A stretch of 64,000 nt of DNA. Source: Flammula alnicola (Eukaryota > Basidiomycota > Agaricomycetes > Agaricales > Strophariaceae). The DNA lies in contig JADNRV010000007.1 of NCBI GenBank assembly GCA_015499995.1, positions 558,001-622,000 of the forward strand, in the 5' to 3' direction. Position 1 is the stretch's first letter, and every line of letters begins with the position of its first letter. The notes under the pieces are model-generated. The model did no database searches, was not told the origin of the DNA, and worked only from the letters and a program-made list of their open reading frames with translations. Below, in pieces: positions 11,850 to 24,103 of this stretch. The position numbers and the translations under genes were made by a program.

Positions 11850-12234
11850 GCTACCCGATAATGCGAGAGTTGTTGTCAGAGTTGGAAAACGAGCATTGAC
11901 TCAAATGATTGGCGTTTACTAATTTGACTGTGCCACAATTCACGCGTCTTGGTCACGTGCTTGTTTGACCCAATCAACGCTCAGGGTCGGACTCAGCGAG
12001 CGCCAAACCTCGACGACGACAAGCCTTGACTGCTGGGACTTACAGCCGCCGTACTCCCAGCATTCCACCCTCACAAAGCTTTGAATACTTTAATCCGAAA
12101 AATAAGGTAAGAACACCGTCTTCTGATCCCTGGTTCCTATACTGTGTTTTCCAAGTATTGACCCTACCTTACTACTGGCAGGCATACAGCTCGGTCGGCC
12201 ATACACCAGAGCTCTTTCTAGCCATCCACTAGAT
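11850..12234. promoter_or_regulatory. Divergent promoter region, MPH1 / G-patch gene
   Basis: About 385 bases lie between the two start codons. The sequence includes a CCAATC element around 11970 and no open frame of note. A possible upstream non-coding exon of the plus-strand gene cannot be excluded because splice-like signals occur near 12106 and 12180. Confidence 0.4.
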
Positions 12235-13918
12235 ATGTCAGAGCATACAATCTCCCGCTGGAATGCAATTCCTCTTGATCGTCCCGATGAACCAGCTACG
12301 GCCTCCTTGAAGGTACTCACTCCAGCTTCGCTCCATTGATGGTCACCGTTACTGCCCTCGTTCCTTTCTTCACTCACCAGCGTGGAAGACCGGAGGATAA
12401 CAATATGGAGGAAGACGAGGACGATGACATTTCCTTGGTTTCGCGTTCTCCGTCGCCGCTTCCTCATGATTCCATGGATGTGGATGATGACCACCTACAT
12501 AAATATGACGAATATGTCCGGGGTCCGGCTCGGGAGGTCATAACCGTCGAGACTAAGATCAAGCCCTCTAACAAAGGCTTCGCTCTCTTGTCTAAACTCG
12601 GTTGGGTTGAAGGTCAACCGGTCGGACTATCTGGTGATGGTGAGTAGATGACCAAAATGTATCTAGTTTCTCTACTCTAATGCAGCTATGGCACGCAAGG
12701 TCGAGTTGATCCCATCCCATTTCATGTCAAATCGGATTTGACAGGTCTTGGAAAGACGAGCCAAGATGTCCGCATGATAGAAACGACCGTTTCTCAACGC
12801 CGAGGACTCGACTCGGAACGTCAGCAACGAGAGAGCGAAGAGCAACGTAAACTGCGAGAGGTGTGTCATACATACTTTCCAATAAACTTGGCGATTTCTA
12901 ATCCAATCCCCCTATTCTCTGTCAGGACACTGTGGCGCGCAAAAGTGCTTTGGAATCGGAGATATCGTCTACTCTCCGAGCATTCTACTGCACGCTATGC
13001 GACAAACAGTTCAAGAACGTCGCTCAATACGACGAGCATACCAATTCGTATGCACACCATCACAAGGCACGCTTCAAAGACATGCAAGCGAACGTCCGCC
13101 TTAAACCCCAAGAAGAGGTCGATAAACGTAAAGAAAAGGAGCGAAAGCGTGAGGAAAAAGAACTCCGGAAAATAGCTGCTGCCGCTGGTATCAAGATGCC
13201 CAAACCACCGATTGTCGCAAGTTCATCTGCTGTCCAGCCATTAGCACCTCCATCCGACCCCTCCACTAGCATGGAAGTCGACCGAAAGCCTATCGAACCC
13301 AAGAAGTCCGGCTGGGCCTCCATTTCTGGGGGACAAGGCAATAATAACCCTCCCAGCTCTCAGAGCGGCTTTGCAAAACCGGCCTGGGCTACAGTCGGCC
13401 ACTCTTCATCCTCGAATCTCACAAATCTCGCACCAGCTTCTCGTTCTTCTGGGACTACCCAAATTGAACCTGCCGCGAAGCCAGCTCACACCCCTACCTT
13501 CCGGAACGCCGGCTGGACGTCCTTGGACACAGGAAGCTCACAGCCTCCTCCACCTCCTTCCTCATCATTATCCGCAGCACCAGCTTCGTCTAGTGCTAGC
13601 AGCGGCACTCCGCCATCTTCGGCAGCTTCGAATCAAGGAGGCACCTGGTCGCGTGGTTTTACCTCGACGAATATGACACCCTTGTCGTCAGGAGGACGTG
13701 ATCCTTCTGCTTCATCATCATCAAGGCAGTGGCAAGGTTCCTTCGCACCCGCACCCGCATATGCACCTCCGGCGCCGCCTCCTCCTGAACCAACTCCGAT
13801 GCAGGCACCTCCTCCTTTGCCTCCATCCTTGCATTCTCCACCTCCCCCTCCTCCTGAAGCCAAGCCCGTACGATCAAATTGGCAGCAGTTCCAAAAGGGC
13901 GTAGGAAGGAAAAAATGA
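12235..13918 (+). CDS. G-patch and C2H2 zinc-finger protein (GPATCH8-like)
   Basis: Nuclear RNA-processing type protein. Exon 1 (12235-12312) encodes MSEHTISRWNAIPLDRP. Exon 2 (12381-12639) has an acidic stretch and the first half of a G-patch, NKGFALLSKLGWVEGQPVGL. Exon 3, best started at 12700, gives RVDPIPFHVKSDLTGLGK, completing the G-patch, then QRRGLDSERQQRESEEQ. The final exon holds a U1-type C2H2 finger, FYCTLCDKQFKNVAQYDEH ending in YAHHHKARF, followed by a Lys/Glu-rich helix. The tail is long, disordered and rich in Pro, Ser and Ala, with two AWA/SGWAS-like repeats. The domain order is that of GPATCH8 and fungal relatives, thought to act in splicing. Exact role here is unknown. Confidence 0.88.
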
Positions 13919-14412
13919 ATCGCGACTCATCGCTGCGTACCTACAAATGCTTCTTGCTTTCAATCGCTTGCTTTCACATTCAAACTGCGTGTACTGGATA
14001 ATGAACAACATCGAAGAAGAATGATTTCGTTATGTAAAATTTATAAAAACTACGACACAGAGAAGGAAGAAAATACTAAATAGCTACATTTGGGGGTTGA
14101 GTGCTCGTTTGAGGAATAAAAAAGGGTTTGACGTATGATTGAGTTCTTGAATCGAACGATGTAAAAGTAGTAAAAAAATATCACTTTATGGACAACATCG
14201 GTAGCAAGAGTGAAAGAAACGAGGGGAACGGAGCTCCGCAGACGAGGGCGAGGGAGGAGCGGTGGGCAAGATCATCACTACGACGAGGCCAGGGGAATAT
14301 ATAATGTGCGAGAGCAAGAAGTCAAGTCCAACGTTCTGCGAACATGCGAAGTGCGAAAGACACCTGATTCGAATACCAGCAGCAACGGATCGCTCAAAAA
14401 GAAAATACATCT
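13919..14412. other. Convergent 3' region, no gene seen
   Basis: This roughly 490-base stretch separates the stops of the G-patch gene (plus) and BDF1 (minus). It is AT-rich around 14020-14190, fitting 3' untranslated ends and polyadenylation from both sides. Short frames near 14186-14410 on both strands have no family resemblance and look like chance. Confidence 0.5.
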
Positions 14413-17215
14413 TTACTCCGAATCGCTGCCAGAGCTCTCCGATCCAGAGCTAGAATCTGACGAGTGCTCGCTGTCGTCTTCTCGTCGTGCTGATGCGGTA
14501 GTCGCAGTCTGGAGCCACGAGGCTCAAACAGCGCCATGCGCTCCTCCAGCTGCCGAATCTTCTCCGCCTCCTTCTCCTCGTCCATGCTCTTACGCTTGAG
14601 TCCGCCTGTCCCGGTGCCTTTCCCAGTACGGTTGCGCTTGGGTTGTGCAGGTTGACGGACTGGGCGCAGGACGAAGTTGTAGAGCTTTGTGAGGACCGCC
14701 GCTGGCAATTGATCAATCTCCAGCTCGATTTCCTCGGTGCTCTGTGATTTGATTTTGGTCAGGGCCGGTGTGCAAGGGCTAAGAGCGTACGAGAAAAAGC
14801 AAAATGAAAACACTCACATCTCTGATCTCAGGAACACCTTCGTGAATGATCTGGATGACCTCTCTAGGCGGGCACCATCAAGCTTGCCGATAGACTCGCT
14901 CAGGTCCTTCTTCTGCTCGAAAGTCAAGACGTCGTCATCGGTGATGTTCTTCTTCGACTTCTTCTTGGAGGGCGCCTTGGGCTGCTTAGCGGGAGGTTTC
15001 GACGTCGAAGCGACAGGAGCTTTCTCCTTCTTTTCCTTTTTCTTCTTCTCCTTTGCATTTTCGAACCCTTAAGAGTTTCAATGTTATTCTTCATAGTTTC
15101 GATCTGGCTTTCCATCATAGCAATAGTGCCTAGACGAAAGAAAAAGTAATGTCAGTTTCGGAACGGATGATTTAAATAGAAACTGAATCGTACGTCGGCG
15201 TTCCTCATCCGAGTCCTCTTCCTCCTCTTCCTCGTCCTCGCTAACTTCCTGAGTCTGGAGTGGCGGAAGGCCTTTCCATTTTTCATCAAACAGTTGTTGA
15301 AGCTCCTTTCCAGCGAGATTGACAGGAGTAGCGGGAGGGTTGAAAGTGAAACAGTTACGGATCATCAACTTGAAATCATCATAAAATTTATGCGCAGTGT
15401 CGTATTCGCCGGAGTCGAGCTTTTTGCGAATAGTTGACAAATCCATAGGGTGCTTGATGATCTTGGGGTAGGATGGGATCTCGAGTTTTTGCCAGTCTAA
15501 AGAATCCAATGTCAATCAGAGACGAAAAAAGGAGGTGACAGGATGTACATACCGACAGGCTCGTAAAAGGGATAAGCAATGCTGTAGTACTGCTTCTTGT
15601 TCAACTCGTGCAAGAGTTTGCTGCAAAATTTGAGTTGTTCCGAAGTGCCATCAACCTTGGTTCGTTTGCCTTTCCTATTCTTCTTAGGGATATCGGCGTA
15701 AGGCAGATCCTTGGGCGGCGGAGGGTGAATTTCACGCTTGGGACGACCGATAGCCTCTGCTTCAGAACGTCTGATAGTTGGAACGGATGTCGAGGCCCTC
15801 CGGGCAGGTTGGGCTTTCTTAGGAGCGGCAACTGGCGGAGGCGGAGCTGGCGGTGTCGCGATTTTTTTCACAACAGGAGGCTTGGGCTTCTGTAAAAAAA
15901 AATCAATTAAACCAAATACGGACAACAAAGACAACAAATAACAAACCTCTGCCGCAGGAGGCAAATGTTTAAGTTGCTTATCAAAAACATCTTCCATACG
16001 TTTTCCCATCGCCGCAACAATGTGGTCGGGCCCATTGAATAGAACGGCATTAGATACCATCAGGCGGATGTCGGCAATGAACTCTTCGGCGTTGTGATAG
16101 CGAGGATTATGCGGATTGGGATCAGGTTTTTGGGGATTAGAGGAGGCGAGTTTGCGCTCGACGGTTGAAAAATCCATGGGAGTTTTCACAATCGAAGGAT
16201 AATGGGGGATATTGAGGGCGATAGGATCAACAGGGCGCAAAAAAGGAGCCGAGTCTTTCAACTTTTTCAAAGTCCGAACAGTAGACGAAAGGAAACGGTA
16301 CTGTTGCAGGTTGAGGGTGATTTCTGCATGATTGAAGGAAGTAGAAGAGCCAGCAGTTGTCGGTGGTGGCATGGTAGATGGCGGTGGGGGAGGGATTGGA
16401 CTGGCAGCGTGTGACATGACGGCCGACGCTGGAGGTGGAGTGGCGGACTTTAGAAGAGTGGCGAGAGACAGATCAGCACGCCCGGAATGGCGCACAGTAA
16501 AGGAAAAGGAACTCACATGTGCTATTGATGCCATATCGGTATCCGAATACTTTCTCATTCTCTTCGCGGGCGGCTCCTGGTGATCATCGCTGTCCTCTGG
16601 GTAGGATCGGGTGACGGATCCGGTGCTGCCGTCGATGCTAGCCATGGAAAAGTCGCCAGAGATGCCTGGGGTGGCCGCTGGGGTCTGAGTATCGGCGTCA
16701 CCCATGACGACATCGGGATTGCGGCCATTGACGTGACCGTTGGGCTGCGTCGACTCTGCCATCTTGACGTCGTCGAGGAGCTGACCAGGCGGGGGAGGAG
16801 GGGTGCCATTTGGCGGATGAATGGGAATAGCACCTGAAAGGGGTAATTTAAAAAAATTGGAGACAGGGATGAAGGGACAAAGAAACGTACTCGGATCGAG
16901 GGGAGTGCCGACCTGTGGTACGGTGGACGCGTTATCGAGCTTGTCGAGGTGGTCGATGGCTTTGATGGGGAGGGGCTCGTGCCTCACATCGCTCTCCTGC
17001 TCCTGATAGTCCATGTCGATTTTGACATCGGGTGCGAGGGCGATGTCGATGGGGGTAGCGGGCGAGTCTGTTGCCGGAGAAGGATGGTTATCAAGTGCAT
17101 TTTGAAATACTTTTGCCGATATACCGTTGAGGACGCTGTGGACGGCGGCGGGAGAGATGTTGTCGCCGTTGGGAATGGTGAGAGCCGATTCTGGGGCATG
17201 TTGCGCGTGGTTCAT
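14413..17215 (-). CDS. BDF1: BET bromodomain factor BDF1
   Basis: Chromatin reader of acetylated histone H4 that supports TFIID recruitment and global transcription. The start is MNHAQHAPESALTIPNG at 17215. The first bromodomain (about 16330-15960) reads LQQYRFLSSTVRTLKKL to NAVLFNGPDH, with its acetyl-lysine Asn in FNGP. The second (about 15640-15290) reads LKFCSKLLHEL to NCFTFNPPATP, again with Asn. A basic KKKSKK segment and the NET domain follow: LTFEQKKDLSESI and IELEIDQLPAAVLTKLYNFVLRP. The end is an acidic Ser-rich tail, typical of BET proteins, stopping at 14413. The tail is in a different frame from the preceding LEERMALFEP. One extra G near 14511-14525, or an improbable 29-nt intron, would join them. 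Pro-rich linkers contain a likely nuclear signal, PAKRMRK. Confidence 0.93.
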
Positions 17216-17423
17216 GATGGCGCGTGACTGTCACGGCGTGACGGCAAGGAAGGCAAGGGAAGATTTTTGGGGAGTTAGGGGGATCGGATGCTGGCTAGGT
17301 CTTTATAGCTCCTGGAATTTAAGGTTCAGATCTCCCGCGCAGGGGCCATCCACACATCTCTTCTTTGCCTCCCGCTTTTTTTCTCTCTCGCCCATCCCCC
17401 GCTTAACTACATACTACTGTACA

Positions 17424-20032
17424 CTAATCGTCCTTCTCTTCCTCCTCTTTCTCCTCTGCAAACACTGGCTTGGGCTGGTTCACCCTCCATGCTGAAAAAA
17501 AAACAAGGTTTCGGAGTAGACCGCCACGTCAGCTTCCATCAGACAAATACGACCAAATATAAAATTGTCTCGGCACGTGCATCCTGCCGCATCCAGGCGC
17601 AATCGTGCAAAGACAGAATGAAACGAAGCGCTCACCTGCTGTCCACTGCGGATCCTTGTCGTCTGCGTACTTGAGCAGCGCTTCCCGAGGCTGCAAAGAA
17701 TGTCCGTCAGTATCCAGCGCTCCATCATCATCATCACGATAACAAATAAACGTGGGAAGGCGCCAGAGGCAACCGCGTCAAAATCTTCCATCAAAGGATA
17801 AATGTGTAACGATGGGCCCCGCCACCCGCGACCAAGGAGGTGCAAAATGGGATTATCAAGGGAAAAGACCCTGTCAAACCTCCGAACAAAGCACGCCCCC
17901 ACAGAAAGCCCACTGATTGTACTCACATCCACATCCCTCGTCGTATCTCTGACCAGATTCTGCACGACGTGCTGAGTAGCGCTCGCACCAACCCTGCCTC
18001 CCTTCCCAGGTCCAGTGACGGGCAGTTCGGGTCGTCTGCTCTTCCTCGGGTCCATCCTGTCTTTCTCTCGCTTCCTCTTGGTCCCCCGCCCCAGATCCAA
18101 GTCTCGGAACATGGGCAGCGCATGAGGCGTAAGAATCGTTGGAGCAGCCATCCCGTCCGACACATCCTCGATCGTCACCTTCCTCGGTGGCCCCTTGCTC
18201 AACAGCAGCTTGGCTCCATTTAGTGAGGTCTCTGGCGAGTAGAGTACAACAATTTGTCCGTTTGAAAGTCCTGTCACAATCTATAAATGCATAACACCGA
18301 CATACACGGATTGAGCATTCGACAAATACGAATGGAAGAGAAACAAGCATCTCGCACCTGATTGATTTTTGAGTGCCAAGCCACTTTAACGGGCGTTGCC
18401 TCCACGGCCAACGATTTCACCTCCTCAAGCCCATCCTTCTCCAAGATCACCAAGCGCCCTTGACCCGCTTTCGCAGCGGCCCCTGCCCCTGTAACAACAA
18501 ATTTATCGTCCGGACTGAATACCGCATTGGTGCTCGGATATAGTGTGCTCAAGCCAGAATGCACGGCAAGGGGCTTTTTGAACGACCGAAGATCCCACAC
18601 TGAAGTTTCTTAAGCCACAAGTGAAAAGGTGCAAATATTGAGGAACGTACATTTGACCGTATCGTCGCCACCACGAGTGAGGACTGTCCGCCTATCAACA
18701 GAAAAGACAAGCGAGCCCGTCTCGGTCCCCTTTACGTGCGCATTCTCTATTGTCATATTGGGCCTCACAAAATTCGAGCTCGTCTGCCACATGTGTAATG
18801 CCCCATCAAGGCAGGCTGTGGATATGTGAGCTAAGAAAGATATTTTAAAAGCGATAACGGCGCACCTCCTCCGATGAGATTTCCATCAGGCGAATAATTG
18901 CAAGCTGTGACTTTAGTCCTAGCGCCCCTCTCCTTGGATTTGACGACTATAACTGTCTTCTGTTTTCGCTTATTCTCGACGTCCCAGATTCTGTGGGATT
19001 GTTGTTATCAGCATCACGTCATCCGGCAGGAGCTATAAGAGATGAGATAAGTGTTATACCTGACAGTGGAATCGGCGGAACTCGTGATGAATAGCTTGGG
19101 ATCTTTGGGATGCCAGGCACACGACGTCAGTTCGCCAACGTGCCCTCTGAAGGAAGATGACAAGATCAATACACGGACTCACGGACGAATGCAAAATAGG
19201 ACTCACGAAGTGTTCTTCATATCACGGATGTATGGATCTCCCTTGACAAAAGTAGCCCTAATAGTCAGGGATTGGCACCATGCTCCGAAGGAGATGATAA
19301 TATACGTACTGTTCTTCTCCATCTCTGTCGAACAGTTTTGCCTGCGTCGTTCCGGACAGACACAGAAACTGAGAGCCGTCATTCGAGAATTTAAGGTCGT
19401 GGATCTATGGAAGGCAGCTTAGTCAATTGATGGAATGGAAGACATTTAGAGAGACAAGAATACGCACATAATACGTTCCAGCAGGTTCCCAGCTCTTGAA
19501 CGGTTTGCACCGCATATCCATACCGCCGAAATCCCATAATTTACAGTCGTAGTCATATGAGCCAGAAACAATTCTGGCCCCAGAAGGATCGAGGGCAAGT
19601 GCTGAGACAACCTTTGTGTGGTCTTTAAGTGAGATCTCGTGGGTTATGGGGAATTGAGGAAGGTCATCTTCTTCATCTGAAGGTTCGTATTCTGGTTCTT
19701 CCAATACTTTCTCGTCTTTGTCTCGGCTCGAAGCAGGTGCAAGTCCTTGCTCCTCGTCGTCGTCACTCTCGTCAGCTGGGCTTGCTGCAGCCTTTTTCGG
19801 CAATGGAAGGGACGAGGGTCCTAGAGTAGGACCTGCTACGGGTTTTTTGGCACCTGAAGGTCCCTTCAGAGATAAAGAAAGTCAGCCTGGACGGAAAGCC
19901 ACTAAAGTCATGAGGGCCACGCACCTCTACTCGTTTATTCTTGTCGAACCGTGCAGGATCCAGCTCTTTCTTTTGGGTGGTCTTGCCGAACCCAGCGATG
20001 CCCATGGCCGCGAAGACGTCTATGTCGGACAT
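17424..20032 (-). CDS. WDR70: WD40 protein WDR70
   Basis: Nuclear WD40 protein linked in animals and fission yeast to histone H2B ubiquitination and DNA double-strand-break resection. The N-terminus MSDIDVFAAMGIAGFGKT, an acidic SDDDEEQ and PSDEEDD region, and DHTKVVSALALDPSG followed by SGSYDYDCKLWDFGGMD are diagnostic. Middle exons give WDLRSFKKPLAVHSGL and SPDDKFVVTGAGA. The C-terminal exons give RDLDLGRGTKRKREKDRMDP, then PREALLKYADDKDPQWTA, then WRVNQPKPVFAEEKEEEE and the stop at 17424. The last two short exons (near 17640-17690 and 17424-17492) are recovered by splicing and match the family tail. About ten introns. The gene's stop is only about 200 bases upstream of the BDF1 start, on the same strand. 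Confidence 0.92.
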
Positions 20033-20328
20033 GTTGACGGTACAGAGGTTTGGGGTTGGGTTGGGATGAGTGCCCCTGCGAGGAAATTACTGGCATGCGT
20101 CAATGAACTAGACACCTTACCTAAGCTCCGCGGAGTCAAATTTCGGTACCTTCCTAATGAGGACAAATACCCAAGCGTAATAGACAGTAGATTTTATTTC
20201 ACGCTGCGTAATGATTCAGTAACATGCATTGGGCCTCGCCGTCACACTTCACAGCTTGTTTCCTCCTGCCACCACCTTCGCTTTCTTTCCTCCTTCCCAA
20301 GAGTCAGACCTCGTCACCACCAGCGGCG

Positions 20329-20992
20329 ATGCTCAAACGCCAACGACCCCCATCGCCTTCCTCCTCTAGCATTCCCTTCATCAATGACTCTCCAGCTGAT
20401 CTGATCGAGCGAAACTCAAAGCGGAGACGCACGGTACCGCCAGTGCTCGATGGTACCGCTCGTGGCTGGGCTGCGCCACGAGAAAACGAGGAGGAGGAGG
20501 ACTATACCTACTCTGACCACGAGGTCGACATTGTCGCGCCGCGTCATGACTACCAGCAGCAAGCACCATCCCAATACAAGTCTACAAACACCATGCTCCG
20601 TGAACTGCACACCCTGCACCAACATAGGCTCTTATTCGCGACATCGACTGTTGCCCATAATTCTGACACAAATGCTACGATCACTTCTCCTCTCTACCCC
20701 GCACCCTATCCCCGTCATGCGACACCGGAGAAAGGCCACCTGCAGCCGCAACACGACCGTCTGCGCACAGCACACGTATCGCCGCTCATCGACAAGGGAT
20801 CCCAGGTTAATGACACCTCCATGGAAGAGGTCAACCGTGTAACAGAACGTTACGAAGGCACCAACAAGTAAGTGCTGCTTTGTTCTTCCTCCAACCTATT
20901 CCCCCTTACATTTGGCTCTCAGATTTTTAGGATCATTATTCTTATCACGTAGGCGTAAATTGGATTCATCCGATGAGATACCCGGTACATAA
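20329..20992 (+). CDS. Unknown basic protein, 192 residues
   Basis: Two exons, 20329-20867 and 20953-20992, give about 192 residues. The donor GTAAGT and the acceptor GTAG join in frame and end KRKLDSSDEIPGT. The start MLKRQRPPSPSSSSIPF is followed by a basic cluster, NSKRRRTVPP, which may be a nuclear signal, then an acidic ENEEEEDYTYSD stretch and RELHTLHQHRLLFATS. Most of the protein is low-complexity and probably disordered. An in-frame ATG at 20224 would add 35 residues, but the KRQRPP start fits better. I do not recognise the family. It is divergent from WDR70 across about 300 bases. Confidence 0.6.
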
Positions 20993-21453
20993 CCCTGGTG
21001 CGTATTTCCTCCGTCTTCTTTTGGCCTCCCAATTGTACCGGCGCTCACATACCCATGCTTGACAGTATCATCGGCCCATCCATGTCCTTGAACACAGTCA
21101 TCATGATTATTTACAGCTCACGTCCTTGCATTCCGCACCCACACCCATTTGTATTATTAGGCAACTTCTCATCTCTAGACCTCCCTGTTCTGCTCTGCTT
21201 CTTCCACTTCTGGGTTGTTATCGACTCGTTATATGCATTCCGTCAATCATTAATCATTCACGATACGTTATCTAAATCCTAAACGACGGGCTGGACAATT
21301 GGTATGTACTTGCAACGTAAGTGGTGATGTGCGATATTACTATAAGTATAGGCAAACGCTTGTCAGGTACAGCAGTCAAGCACGGGGATCAAACGGGAGT
21401 AGCGCTTGAGTTGAGGTCTAAGGGGTTCGAGGAAAACCTGTTTTTCCGATTCG
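20993..21453. other. Convergent 3' region, no gene seen
   Basis: About 460 bases lie between the stop of the small unknown gene (plus) and the frataxin stop (minus). An open frame around 20998-21282 on the plus strand is hydrophobic and Cys/Phe-rich, without a domain or good splice context. It is probably untranslated sequence. Confidence 0.45.
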
Positions 21454-22148
21454 TTACACCCGGATCTTTATTGGTTGCGCGAATATGTTGCTCAGCTCTT
21501 CCGATAACAAGCCGTCGAAAGTACGTCCATCCCGGGAATAAAACCATTCTCCCGTCTCTTCGTTGTAGTCGTATCGTTGTGGTCCACTGTGAATAATTAA
21601 TTAACAGACACCAGCAAAGGATCTGGACCTAGACATACCTAAGCGGAGAGGACAGCCAGATTTGTTTGTTCGGAGGCTGCTTGTTGATAACATAGGTTCC
21701 ATGCGAACCTAGATTAAGCGTTAAGACCCCACTCTGTTAGACGCGACATCAGTACCTCAGCCTCTTAGAGGGGTTAATTTGCGTACATGATAATCCACCT
21801 CGTAGCCCGTATCCTCTTCGGAGTCCAGGAGCTCTTCTAACGTCCCCAGCAGGTCCTCCATAGTTTTGTCCGCCAGAGTATGGTATTGTTCCATAGATAA
21901 ATGGCTATATGCGAACCAACGAACCAGACTCTGGTCAGTATTCTACTCGAACATGCCTTCCAAAAGTTCGAAACCACGAACCTCTCGTTTACGTGCGGCG
22001 CAGGTGTGCTAAACGTCCGATGTTGAAAAATAACATGTCTTGAGGTCGGCGCAAGCTGCAATCTACGAGAAGCACATGTTTGGAGCGGCAGACGCCATAG
22101 TGAGGCTGCAGAGCAACGGGTGAGTGAACGTACTGTTTGCGAGAGCAT
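21454..22148 (-). CDS. YFH1: Mitochondrial frataxin
   Basis: Allosteric regulator and iron-binding partner of the Nfs1-Isd11-Isu complex, needed for iron-sulfur cluster assembly in the matrix. The first exon encodes an Arg/Ser-rich presequence, [19 protein letters not shown]. Its intron then joins [18 protein letters not shown], and the acidic helix continues [18 protein letters not shown], the iron-binding ridge. Later exons give [18 protein letters not shown], the conserved [16 protein letters not shown], and [17 protein letters not shown], stopping at 21454. The strand order and residues are those of a full-length frataxin of about 170-180 residues. Its upstream neighbour on the same strand is a mitochondrial rhodanese. 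Confidence 0.95.
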
Positions 22149-22478
22149 CTTTCTAAAGCGATTCTAAAGTGAATTCAGGCCGGAGTCGGCGTTTACGACG
22201 TAGTGACTATGAAAGACTGTATTTGGGGTTAGGGTTTCTTTCCACTTGGAATGTACGCAATTTCATGAAGCAACTGGGTCTCTTTATGACATCGGCAATA
22301 CTGACAAGTCGTGCAGAAGGACAAGAGAGCCATAACAAGGCGGATGGAATGAAAATCCTCGTGAATTGGGGAGGTTTCACGAGTTCACTGATCACACAAG
22401 TCAGGCTGATTGGCAAGTACCAGGCCAATGAAAGCATGCATATGGATATCATTATGATTTTATAACATTAGGTCAACA
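22149..22478. promoter_or_regulatory. Frataxin promoter / rhodanese 3' end
   Basis: About 330 bases lie between the rhodanese stop and the frataxin start, both minus strand. It must hold the rhodanese 3' end and the frataxin promoter. Short frames on both strands around 22170-22465 lack any family signature. Confidence 0.4.
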
Positions 22479-23147
22479 TTAGGCAGATTTCTGGTTTTGC
22501 TTTTCTGTCCATTCCAACCAGGATCCCTGGTAGTTCAGGATACTATTAAAAAAATCTTCAATAAAAGCGTACTCGGAGAAATCGGAGAGGGATCGCATAC
22601 TTGGTATATCCATTTCTTTTTGCGACGTCGCTAGCGGTGGTGCTTCGCTTACCGCTTCTGCAGTAGAAGACGACCTCTTGGTCGTGGCGAGGCTTTTCGA
22701 AGCCGAATTTCTCCTGGAATTCTTTGTGGTGCATGTGGAGGGCACCGCCCAGGACCGTAAGTGGGAGGTTGACGGCGGAGGGGATCATTCCTTGAACCAC
22801 TTCATCCGGTTCTCTCACATCAATAATGTATGTGTTCTATGTGGGCACGTTAACACAACTTGATGCCTATTCCATGTACAAGAACGTACAGGAGAGGGGT
22901 TTTGAGTCTTCAAAAGAAATTCCTCGTACGGAATGACTTTTGCGTCCCAATCTCTTTGCAGGTCATCTTGTTTCTCGAGAGCAGCTTTGCGCGCAAGCTG
23001 TTCCGGGGTTTTTGGACTTTTACCGGACGATGCTTGAGGTGTTTGGGTTGAGTTCAACCGGATGGAAAAGGCGGCTGCTGGTCGGAAAGCAACGGATCCA
23101 GATCGCGCGACAGTCCTCGCAGTTCGGACGATAGTTCCTCGAAACAT
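22479..23147 (-). CDS. Mitochondrial single-domain rhodanese sulfurtransferase
   Basis: Single rhodanese domain with the active-site loop CRSGKRS, whose Cys would carry the persulfide. The start MFRGTIVRTARTVARSG is an amphipathic mitochondrial presequence. An upstream ATG at 23261 gives a longer frame, but the presequence points to 23147. The second exon carries VREPDEVVQGMIPSAVNLP and FYCRSGKRSTTASDVAKR. The last exon ends NYQGSWLEWTEKQNQKSA, the GS.EW tail typical of this family, including yeast Rdl2-like proteins. It probably transfers or detoxifies sulfur in mitochondria. The head-to-tail position upstream of frataxin, a sulfur and iron co-factor in the same compartment, is suggestive only. 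Confidence 0.87.
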
Positions 23148-24103
23148 TCCTAGAGATGTGCTCTGAAAATAGTGAAGAACCTGGAAATTTTGAAGGTCGA
23201 AAGGTCGAGTAAAGAGGAACCGGAAATTGTGGATTCGATGTCTACGGTGAGAATGACCCACTTAATATTAATAATGAGGAACAGGCAATCACGGGACCTG
23301 TAATGCGCTGTCTGGGGTCCTGCAACCAGCATCGCAAAAATGGCGCAAGGCTTGGAAACACGCAGTCAACTCCCTTCACTCTGCTCCATATCTACTCTGC
23401 CTTTTTCTCTTTGGATATCTGACTATCTGTTGAACGACACTACCTTCCCTGATTTCTGCCGTCTTTTCATTGTCTCCAGTATGACAAGCTCTTCTATTCG
23501 AGGCTTGTTTCTCTCGACGAAACCTTGCTGTGGTCTCGTGGATGGTCCGGAATTGGGGTTCCGTCAAGGTTGACGCAAAGCAGGAAACTCTCGCCCTTCT
23601 GTTTGAATTCACTCGAAGATAGCGGTTGGCCACGATTCACGAAGGCCATCACCCTTCGGAACATGTTACGGTGAGGTAACACCCTTATCAGAGTTGTGTC
23701 CCTCTTGCTGCTCCTTGTTTGCAAACTGTATTATGACGGATTTCTGCCTTCTTCGACCTAGACCGATATTCTCTTGATCCCTTACGTCGTGTGCGTGTGG
23801 CGCTAGGAAAGTCTGATTATGGCCTCGAGCTTGACCTTGTGACTGCTTGGATCCAGCATATTCTGTCTCTCCGGGTGCGCTCTTTGTTAAACCGTCTTCT
23901 CACAAAGATAGTCTCCATGTGGGTCATAGAACCGCTGCCCTATGAACCAGTGCTTTTGACTATCAGTCAATTCTTTCGGCCTTCGGCATCCTCCGATAAT
24001 TCCAACTCAACTTGGAATGCCGATAATGTCCTGCTTCCCAGTGCGCTCTAGATCTTCTCTAGTTGTACTATTGCTTGCAACTTCCTGCACCGATTCCAAC
24101 GAC
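23148..24103. promoter_or_regulatory. Long divergent intergenic region, rhodanese / CTR
   Basis: About 950 bases upstream of both the minus-strand rhodanese and the plus-strand copper transporter. It must contain the CTR promoter. Short frames (23376-23633 minus, 23791-24051 plus) show no family. I did not find an unambiguous copper-responsive element by eye. One TTTGCTC, the yeast Mac1-type core, occurs at about 24735, but inside the second CTR intron. Confidence 0.4.

Noticed and set aside
14494..14522. 29-nt GT-AG intron in the BDF1 tail
   Set aside because: It restores the frame but is well below normal intron size here; a one-base loss is more likely.
19718..20404. Long plus-strand frame of 228 codons
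   Set aside because: It lies mostly opposite the well-supported first exons of WDR70 and has no family resemblance; treated as a shadow.
23340..24051. Several frames between the rhodanese and CTR genes
   Set aside because: Neither strand gives conserved motifs or consistent splice joins; composition suggests promoter sequence.
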